Part shown: positions 1-5,702 of the stretch, piece after piece
How the letters are laid out: every line of letters begins with the position of its first letter
Position numbering within the stretch: position 1 is the first letter of the stretch
Source of the DNA: Planctomycetota bacterium
GTDB taxonomy: Bacteria > Planctomycetota > PLA2
Length of the DNA: 5,702 nt
NCBI GenBank assembly: GCA_023150495.1
Contig: JAKLKT010000034.1
Coordinates: 12,575 to 18,276, forward strand
Direction: 5' to 3'
The notes under the pieces: generated by a model
The model's input: the letters and a program-made list of their open reading frames with translations, nothing else
Told to the model about the DNA's origin: nothing
The model's database searches: none
Translations under genes and position numbers: made by a program

Positions 1-1
1 G

Positions 2-817
2 CGCGCGAACCAGCCCGCGACGTGCGGCAGGTGCCACTCGGACGAGGCGCGGATGAAGCCCTACGGCGTGCCGGCGGACACGGTCGCGCGCTTCGAGAAG
101 AGCGTGCACGGCATCGCGCTCGCCGAGGGGAGCCGCGGGGCGCCCGCGTGCGCCGACTGCCACGGCGCGCACGGCGCCGTGCCGCCCGGGGTGCGCGACC
201 TCGTGCAGGTGTGCGGCCAGTGCCACGAGCACACCGCGGAGCAGTACCGGAAGAGCCCGCACGCGGGGAAGAAGGACATGCGCTGCCGCGCGTGCCACGA
301 GGAGGACGCCGCGAAGGACCCGCTCGGCTTCGCGGGCCAGGACTGCACCGCCTGCCACGGGACCCACGACATCGTCGTCGCCGACCGCGACATGCTCGTC
401 GGCGACGCGGTCGGCCACTGCGGCCACTGCCACCGGAACGACGAGGCCCCGAAGGCCGCCGCGCAGACGATCCTCGACGGGACGCGGCGCCTCGAGGACG
501 CGATGCGGCGCACGAAGCAGGACCTCGAGGCGGCGAAGGCGAAGGGCCTCTTCCTCGAGCACGAGGACCTCCTCCTCCGCGAGTCGGAGCGCGCGCTCGT
601 CTTCGTGGAGCCGCTCTCGCACTCGCTCGACATCCCGGCGATCTCGAAGCACCTCGAGGACGGGCTCAAGCGGCAGGACCGGACGATCGAGACGCTCGGG
701 AAGGAGGGGAAGAAGCTGCGCGACCGGAAGATCCTCCTCTCCGGCCTCGCCGCGCTCCTCCTCCTCCTCGCCGCGCTCGCGGCGTTGAAGCTCCAGGCGC
801 TCCGGAGGCTCTCGTGA
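2..817 (+). CDS. Multihaem cytochrome c, C-terminally membrane-anchored (5' end outside window)
   Basis: The frame is open from base 2 to the TGA at 815-817, giving 271 residues. The N-terminus, presumably with a signal peptide, lies outside. Six CxxCH haem c sites begin at residues 8 (CGRCH), 50 (CADCH), 71 (CGQCH), 95 (CRACH), 115 (CTACH) and 140 (CGHCH). Histidines between them (FEKSVHG near 31-37, YRKSPHAG near 82-89) are candidate distal haem ligands. Residues 157-233 are a haem-free, charged helical region containing SHSLDIPAISKHL. A leucine/alanine-rich membrane segment follows at about 244-264, ending in a short basic tail (KLQALRRLS). This predicts a periplasmic haem domain held by a C-terminal anchor. 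An ATG at 53 would be a false start because it lies after the first haem site. The gene overlaps the next cytochrome gene by four bases, so the two are probably co-translated. Role inferred: electron transfer partner of that protein. The exact family is not identified, and the full haem count is unknown. Confidence 0.9.
   Translation, partial: RANQPATCGRCHSDEARMKPYGVPADTVARFEKSVHGIALAEGSRGAPACADCHGAHGAVPPGVRDLVQVCGQCHEHTAEQYRKSPHAGKKDMRCRACHEEDAAKDPLGFAGQDCTACHGTHDIVVADRDMLVGDAVGHCGHCHRNDEAPKAAAQTILDGTRRLEDAMRRTKQDLEAAKAKGLFLEHEDLLLRESERALVFVEPLSHSLDIPAISKHLEDGLKRQDRTIETLGKEGKKLRDRKILLSGLAALLLLLAALAALKLQALRRLS
804..808 (+). promoter_or_regulatory. Ribosome binding site for the second cytochrome
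   Basis: GGAGG lies five bases before a GTG codon at 814. That GTG overlaps the TGA stop of the upstream cytochrome gene (GTGA, 814-817). The site supports the GTG as the true start, even though the same frame stays open far upstream without meaning, and it suggests translational coupling of the two cytochromes. Confidence 0.7.
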
Positions 818-2772
818 CCGGGCGCGTCCTCCGGCGCGCGCTCGTGGTCTTCGCGATCGCGCTCGCGGCGCTCGTCTCCGTGGGCGGCGGCGGCACCTAC
901 GTGATGATGTCGGTGACGACGAGGCCGCAGTTCTGCCGCACGTGCCACAACATGGAGACCTACGTCGACTCGTGGGCGAACTCCTCTCACAACATGGTCA
1001 CGTGCGTGGACTGCCACTACGAGCCCGGACTCCTCGAGACCTTCGAGGGGAAATTCAAGGCGCTCTCGCAGCTCGCGAAGTACGTCACCCGGACGGAGGG
1101 GACGAAGCCCTGGGCCGAGGTGAGCGACTACTCCTGCATGCGCGGCGGCTGCCACTCGGAACGGCTGCTCGAGGGGGAGATCCAGTTCGGCCGCATCCGG
1201 TTCGACCACAAGAGCCACCTGATCGGCTTCGAGCGCGGCAAGAAGCTCCGCTGCACCTCCTGCCACTCCCAGATCGTGCAGGGCGAGCACGTGTCGGTGA
1301 CGACGACGAGCTGCTTCCTCTGCCACTTCAAGCCCGGGCCGACCGCCGCGGGCGAGCCCGCGCTCGGCGACTGCAACCTCTGCCACGGCCCGCCCCCGGA
1401 CGACATCAAGCTCGGCGACTTCACCTTCCGCCACTCCGACTACCTGAACCGCGGCGTCGAGTGCGCCTCCTGCCACGGCGACGTCACGCGAGGGACCGGC
1501 GACGTGCCCCGCGAGCGGTGCGGGTCCTGCCACAACACGCAGGACCACTTCGACCGGTACGGCGACGTCGAGTTCCTCCACAAGAACCACGTGACCGACC
1601 ACTCGGTCAACTGCCTCGAGTGCCACGCGCGCATCGAGCACGGGCTGCCGCCGCGCGAGCAGCACTTCCGGGGCGACTGCTCGAACTGCCACGTCGACAC
1701 GCACAAGGGTCCGGCGGCGATCTACCGCGGCACCGGCGGGAAGGACGTGAAGGACAACCCGAGCGCGATGTACCTCGCGCGCGTCACCTGCAACGGCTGC
1801 CACCGTCCCCCCTTCCCCGGAGCCCCTTCCCCCGAGGCCACCTTCAAGGCGGATCCGCTCGCCTGCGTCGATTGCCACGGCCCGGGCTTCACGGGCATGG
1901 CGGAGCGCTGGCAGAGGGAGGCGGAGGCGAGCCTTTCGAAGGCGAAGGAGGCGATCTCGAAGCTCCACGAGGCGATGGGGGAGGAGCGCGAGGAGGGGGA
2001 GGGCGACCCCTTGGCCGCGAAGCGCCACTACGACGCCGCCGCGTGGAACGTGAGCCTCGCGCTCGCCGACGGGAGCCGCGGCGTGCACAACCTGCCCTAC
2101 CTGCGCGACCTGCTCCGGAAGGCGTCGGAGGACGTGAACGCCGGGTTCGCCGCGCTCGGCGGGAAGGCGCCCACGATCCCCGTCGGGCCGCGGGTCGCCT
2201 CGAAGCAGAACTGTACGAATCTATGCCATGCGGGGATCGAGGAGACGAAGCTCGACCGAGCGCGCGACCTCCCGTTCTCGCACGCGACGCACCTCCTGAA
2301 GGCGAAGCTCGACTGCGCGCAGTGCCACGCCGCGGAGCCGCACGGCACGACGGTCGTGCAGCAGGCGGACTGCGTCTCCTGCCACCACCGGAACGAGAAG
2401 GCGGAGACGTGCGCGGCATGCCATGGCGGGGTCGCGAAGCTCCGCGAGACGGCGGAGAAGCCGATGGCGGACCTCGACTGCCTCGCGTGCCACGCGGACC
2501 TCTCGGCGGGGAAGCCCCTTCGCGAGCGCATGATGGCCGCCTGCGACGAGTGCCACGGCGAGGACGAGAAGGACTTCGCGAGCAAGCACTACGACGCGTG
2601 GAAGGACGCGGCCGCGGCGCCGCTCGCTGCGGCGGAGGCGGCGATCGCGGCGCTGCCGCCCGAGGCCCAGGCGGAGGCGCGGAAGAGGATCGAGGCGCTC
2701 CGGGCGCTCGGGCCCTTCCACAACCCCGCGGCGGCGAAGGCCGAGGCCGAGAGGATCGCCTCGGGCAAGTAG
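814..2772 (+). CDS. NapC/NirT-like membrane-anchored polyhaem cytochrome c (18 candidate haem sites)
   Basis: The product has 652 residues from a GTG start with a good ribosome site. Residues about 5-33 form an N-terminal membrane anchor (RR followed by a hydrophobic stretch). The NapC/NirT/NrfH-like head follows: CRTCHNM at 41-47, whose CxxCHxM form matches the NrfH haem-1 signature, then CVDCH at 64 and a CX4CH site (CMRGGCH) at 108-114. Canonical CxxCH sites begin at 147, 167, 187, 217, 236, 267, 289, 326 and 351. A haem-free helical region spans about 362-449. It is followed by a CX3CH site (CTNLCH, 467-472), CxxCH sites at 501, 520, 533, 556 and 577, and a helical C-terminus (589-652). 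FxHxxH-type motifs precede the sites at 147, 267 and 501, as in c7/c3-type cytochromes, with a variant (FRHSDY) before 217. In total there are 16 CxxCH and two variant sites. NapC-family proteins oxidise quinol and pass electrons to periplasmic or outer-membrane partners, and that role is inferred here. The typical NapC/NrfH has about 150-200 residues and four haems, so this is a large extension. The donor-acceptor chain and the electron acceptor are unknown. Confidence 0.92.
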   Translation: MTGRVLRRALVVFAIALAALVSVGGGGTYVMMSVTTRPQFCRTCHNMETYVDSWANSSHNMVTCVDCHYEPGLLETFEGKFKALSQLAKYVTRTEGTKPWAEVSDYSCMRGGCHSERLLEGEIQFGRIRFDHKSHLIGFERGKKLRCTSCHSQIVQGEHVSVTTTSCFLCHFKPGPTAAGEPALGDCNLCHGPPPDDIKLGDFTFRHSDYLNRGVECASCHGDVTRGTGDVPRERCGSCHNTQDHFDRYGDVEFLHKNHVTDHSVNCLECHARIEHGLPPREQHFRGDCSNCHVDTHKGPAAIYRGTGGKDVKDNPSAMYLARVTCNGCHRPPFPGAPSPEATFKADPLACVDCHGPGFTGMAERWQREAEASLSKAKEAISKLHEAMGEEREEGEGDPLAAKRHYDAAAWNVSLALADGSRGVHNLPYLRDLLRKASEDVNAGFAALGGKAPTIPVGPRVASKQNCTNLCHAGIEETKLDRARDLPFSHATHLLKAKLDCAQCHAAEPHGTTVVQQADCVSCHHRNEKAETCAACHGGVAKLRETAEKPMADLDCLACHADLSAGKPLRERMMAACDECHGEDEKDFASKHYDAWKDAAAAPLAAAEAAIAALPPEAQAEARKRIEALRALGPFHNPAAAKAEAERIASGK

Positions 2773-2845
2773 CCCGCGCGCCGGGCCGCGCGCGAGCCCG
2801 GGTGCCGGATCCGGGCCGTCGCGGGCCGCTGCTACAATCCCGCGG
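2773..2845. other. GC-rich intergenic gap with two short hairpins
   Basis: This gap separates the cytochrome unit from the OmpH-like gene. It contains a 6-bp inverted repeat at 2775-2780/2787-2792 and another at 2796-2801 (GCCCGG)/2811-2816 (CCGGGC) with a 9-base loop. Neither is followed by a T-run, so they are only weak candidates for transcription termination. The right end carries a -10-like box, listed separately. Confidence 0.35.
2833..2838 (+). promoter_or_regulatory. Probable -10 box of a leaderless promoter
   Basis: TACAAT matches the sigma-70 consensus TATAAT at five of six positions and stands out as an A/T patch in a GC-rich gap. It ends seven bases before the ATG at 2846, so transcription would begin at or next to the start codon. 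No Shine-Dalgarno sequence precedes that ATG (CCCGCGG), which fits a leaderless transcript. No convincing -35 hexamer is visible at the usual distance. The promoter would serve the OmpH-like gene and probably the MoxR gene after it. Confidence 0.55.
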
Positions 2846-3445
2846 ATGAGAACCTACCTTCCCCTCTCCCTCGTCCTCCTCGGGATCGTCGCGTTCGCGG
2901 CGCTCGCCCAGGACAAGCCGCAGCCCACGAAGTCCGGGATCGTCGTCCTCAACATGATGCGGACGATCGACGAGTCCGACGAGGGCAAGGACATCATCAA
3001 CAAGCTGAAGGAGGAGCAGGCCTCGAAGAAGCAGAGCCTGACCGACCAGCTGGCGAAGCTGCAGGAGAAGGTGAAGATCCTCCGCGAGGCGAAGCCGGCC
3101 GACCGGACGCCCGAGTACTACCAGGAGCTCGAGAAGGCGATGGAGACCTCCGCGCGCCTCGAGATGGAGAAGAACATCTTCCTCGCGAGGAAGCAGGACG
3201 AGCTGAACCGCGCGATGCAGCAGCTGCTGATCCTCGCGCAGCAGACGGCGCGCGAGGTCATGAAGGAGCGCGGCGCCGAGGTCGTGCTGCTCACGAAGAT
3301 GGGTCCGATCGAGCTCGCGACGGACCAGGACGTCCAGCAGGAGCTCGTGATGCGCCGGGTCCTCTGCCACGAGGACTCCCTCGACATCAGCCAGGCGGTG
3401 ATCGACCGGATGAACAAGTGGTACAAGGAGAACAAGAGGAATTGA
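2846..3445 (+). CDS. OmpH/Skp-family periplasmic chaperone-like protein
   Basis: The product has 199 residues. A signal peptide (residues 1-21) has a hydrophobic core and an ALA|QD-type cleavage site after A21. The mature protein starts with a short strand (SGIVVLNMMRTIDES, near 30-44) matching the family opening 'I.V.N..R.....', then a long charged coiled coil (about 48-150). The C-terminal strand VVLLT and the helix around SLDISQAVIDRMNKWY match the family end (SLDIT..V...LN). Skp/OmpH proteins form trimers whose coiled-coil arms hold unfolded outer-membrane proteins in the periplasm. This one is longer than E. coli Skp (about 160 residues), with about 20 extra residues (GPIELATDQDVQQELVMRRV) between the core strand and the final helix. 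The usual bamA, lpxD or fabZ neighbours are absent here. The ATG lacks a Shine-Dalgarno sequence but follows a -10 box. The MoxR gene follows after five bases. Family assignment is good; the client proteins are unknown. Confidence 0.88.
   Translation: MRTYLPLSLVLLGIVAFAALAQDKPQPTKSGIVVLNMMRTIDESDEGKDIINKLKEEQASKKQSLTDQLAKLQEKVKILREAKPADRTPEYYQELEKAMETSARLEMEKNIFLARKQDELNRAMQQLLILAQQTAREVMKERGAEVVLLTKMGPIELATDQDVQQELVMRRVLCHEDSLDISQAVIDRMNKWYKENKRN
3435..3440 (+). promoter_or_regulatory. Ribosome binding site deciding the MoxR start
   Basis: AGAGGA lies inside the last codons of the OmpH-like gene, ten bases before the GTG at 3451. It favours that GTG over the in-frame ATG at 3418, which would overlap the upstream gene by 28 bases, and over the TTG at 3442, which the site nearly touches. 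Confidence 0.45.
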
Positions 3446-3450
3446 GCCCC

Positions 3451-4473
<1,023 letters not shown>

Positions 4474-4474
4474 C

Positions 4475-4497
4475 GGTACGGTGCCAGGCTCCGTACC
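4475..4497. repeat. 23-nt palindrome between convergent genes (terminator or REP-like element)
   Basis: Arms GGTACGG (4475-4481) and CCGTACC (4491-4497) are perfect inverted repeats. The centre (GCC-A-GGC) continues the symmetry with only one T-T mismatch, so 10 of 11 base pairs match. It begins two bases after the MoxR stop and ends nine bases before the stop of the minus-strand gene. It has no T-run. It could act as a bidirectional terminator or transcript stabiliser, or be a copy of a dispersed REP-type palindrome. A single copy in this window cannot decide. Confidence 0.6.
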
Positions 4498-4506
4498 ACT
4501 AACAAC

Positions 4507-5702
4507 TCACCGGAGGTCGAGCTCGGTGGTCCGGCCGCCCCGCACCGTGACCCTCTCGCGCCGCTCCCCCGCGACGACGACGTACTCGCCCGGGAAGAGC
4601 GCGAGGCGCCGCCACGTACCGTCCGCATCGGCAGCCGCGAGCGCCTGATCCACCTGCGCCGTGAACGCCTCGCGACCCCGCTGATCGAGCTCCGGGCGGC
4701 CCGCGGCCTCCCAGAGTCGCTGGAGGATGGCGCTGCGCTCCTCGCGCGACGTCTCCACCGGCCGCCCGGCGGGATCGAGGAGCGAGAGTGCCGTGCCCGC
4801 CCCCGCGCGGACGATCAGCTCCCCCGTGGCGATGAGCGCGAGACCGCACCGCGACGTTTCGCCGGCGCGCACCGCGATGACCTGCGACGTGCCGCGGAAG
4901 CCCGGCTCGAACGTCCTCGCCTCGACCGTGTACTCGCCCGGCGGGACGCCGTCGAATCGGGGCCCATCGCCCGTCCGGCTGATCGGCTTCGCCCCCGGCG
5001 CGCCGCCCGACAGCGTGACGAGGACCTTCTCGCCGGCCAGCGGGCCCTCCACGTTCACCTCGACCCTGCCCCCGCGCACGAGGCGGAGCTCGGCCCGCGC
5101 GGTCGCCCCGGCGACCGCCTCGACCGGCGCCTCGGCCCGCGCGTACGGTGCCCCGTCGGCGCTCACCACGTAGCGGCCCGCCGGGACGGCGACGTGGAAC
5201 GTGCCGTCGACGTAGAGCGTGATGTCGAAGTACGGGCGCGAGCTGCGCCCCGCGGCCGGCGCGCAGGCCATCGACAGGTCCGGCGGCAGCTCGTCGCCCT
5301 CGGGCGCGACCAAGCGACCCTCGATCGTGGCGTAGTCGTCGAGCCGGATTTCCAGACCCTCCGTGCCCGCGCGCACCGCCGGAAGGGTCTTCGTCACGTT
5401 GCCGGCCTCCACGACGACCGCGCACTCGCGGTCCCTCTCGAGCCCCGCGATGCGGAACGACCCGTCGGCCTCCACGACGCCGATGCTCGGCCAGCTCCAC
5501 ACCTTGTACCGCCGGATCCTCGCCCCGTCCGGGCCGGTGACGAACCCGGTGATCGTCGCCCCCTCGCGGAGCGTGAGGTCGCCGAGGTCTGTTTCCTCGC
5601 CCGCGCGGAGGTCCGCCTGCGCGGTCGCGGTCGCGTCGCCGGAGGTCACGCGCACGTCGAGGCGGCCCGGCGGGAGCCCGTCGAGGAGGAAGCGGCCGTC
5701 CT
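4507..5702 (-). CDS. Carboxypeptidase regulatory-like tandem beta-sandwich protein (N-terminus outside window)
   Basis: Reading leftward, the frame is open from the window edge to the TGA at 4507-4509, giving at least 397 residues. A GTG at 5655 is internal: the upstream codons continue the same fold (DGRFLLDGLPPGRLDVRV), so the gene starts beyond the window. About five consecutive repeats of roughly 70-90 residues follow the pattern 'I.G.V....G......DG.F...GL..G.Y.V.V', e.g. ATITGFVTGPDGARI, ADGSFRIAGLER, DGTFHVAVPAGRYVVSADG, RFDGVPPGEYTVEA and LALFPGEYVVVAGE. This is the carboxypeptidase-regulatory/transthyretin-like beta-sandwich (CarboxypepD_reg-like), common in large exported proteins of environmental bacteria. 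The last repeat holds a helical, charged insertion (about 40 residues, encoded near 4640-4750). There is no enzymatic domain or C-terminal sorting signal in the visible part. Location is probably extracytoplasmic. The function (adhesion, structural or ligand binding) is unknown. It converges on the MoxR gene and is a separate transcription unit. Confidence 0.85.
   Translation of the reverse strand, partial: DGRFLLDGLPPGRLDVRVTSGDATATAQADLRAGEETDLGDLTLREGATITGFVTGPDGARIRRYKVWSWPSIGVVEADGSFRIAGLERDRECAVVVEAGNVTKTLPAVRAGTEGLEIRLDDYATIEGRLVAPEGDELPPDLSMACAPAAGRSSRPYFDITLYVDGTFHVAVPAGRYVVSADGAPYARAEAPVEAVAGATARAELRLVRGGRVEVNVEGPLAGEKVLVTLSGGAPGAKPISRTGDGPRFDGVPPGEYTVEARTFEPGFRGTSQVIAVRAGETSRCGLALIATGELIVRAGAGTALSLLDPAGRPVETSREERSAILQRLWEAAGRPELDQRGREAFTAQVDQALAAADADGTWRRLALFPGEYVVVAGERRERVTVRGGRTTELDLR

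Noticed and set aside
61..2088. 675-residue open frame on the minus strand opposite the cytochromes
   Set aside because: It mirrors the strongly biased codons of the real plus-strand genes, gives low-complexity Arg/Ala/Val-rich protein with no recognisable domain, and overlaps two convincing haem proteins.
2775..2816. Strong intrinsic terminator after the cytochrome unit
   Set aside because: The two hairpins have only 6-bp stems and no T-run; short GC inverted repeats are expected by chance in such GC-rich sequence.
942..2849. 635-residue plus-strand frame overlapping the second cytochrome
   Set aside because: Arg/Pro/Gly-rich translation without motifs; the overlapping frame holds 18 candidate haem sites.
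1889..3370. 493-residue minus-strand frame
   Set aside because: It spans the end of the cytochrome gene, the intergenic promoter and the OmpH-like gene; the product is a low-complexity Arg/Ser/Pro/Leu sequence.
4727..5173. 148-residue plus-strand frame inside the minus-strand gene
   Set aside because: Ser/Pro/Ala-rich, no motif, antisense to a well-supported gene.
4499..5500. 333-residue minus-strand frame overlapping the beta-sandwich gene
   Set aside because: Gly/Arg-rich translation; the neighbouring minus frame has clear repeated beta-sandwich patterns and extends to the window edge.

Overview
The window is very GC-rich DNA with strong G/C third-position bias, dense genes and no RNA gene, CRISPR array or transposase. 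It suggests a GC-rich, Gram-negative-type (diderm) environmental bacterium: it encodes a periplasmic OmpH/Skp-like chaperone, membrane-anchored multihaem cytochromes c and a large carboxypeptidase-regulatory-like repeat protein. That mix, plus a probable leaderless promoter, would fit lineages such as Planctomycetota, Acidobacteriota or Myxococcota. The phylum cannot be fixed from the sequence alone and this is inference.

Layout. (1) Positions 2-817, plus strand: the 3' part of a multihaem cytochrome c gene that starts outside the window, with six CxxCH haem sites and a C-terminal membrane anchor. (2) Positions 814-2772, plus strand: a second, larger polyhaem cytochrome c, joined to the first by a 4-nt GTGA stop/start overlap. 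It has an N-terminal membrane anchor, a NapC/NirT/NrfH-like start and 18 candidate haem sites, two of them non-canonical. (3) A 73-nt GC-rich gap ending in a TACAAT box seven bases before the next start codon. (4) Positions 2846-3445, plus strand: an OmpH/Skp-like secreted chaperone. (5) Positions 3451-4473, plus strand: a MoxR-family AAA+ ATPase, five bases after it and probably in the same operon. (6) A 33-nt gap holding a 23-nt near-perfect palindrome. (7) Positions 4507-5702, minus strand, convergent: the C-terminal part of a tandem beta-sandwich (carboxypeptidase regulatory-like) protein whose start lies beyond the right edge.

How the genes work together. The two cytochromes look like one membrane-bound electron-transfer unit. 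The NapC/NirT-type head of the second would take electrons from the quinol pool and pass them along a haem wire through its own modules and those of its partner. The terminal acceptor is not visible. The OmpH-like protein and MoxR ATPase form a second transcription unit with a possible envelope-protein folding or assembly role. The minus-strand gene is probably an exported surface protein and is a separate unit.

The most noteworthy points are the NapC-like/polyhaem fusion with a recurrent helical module, its CX4CH and CX3CH sites (the latter in a patch of rare codons), the probable leaderless promoter, the palindrome between the convergent genes, and a MoxR gene without a DUF58/VWA partner on its downstream side.
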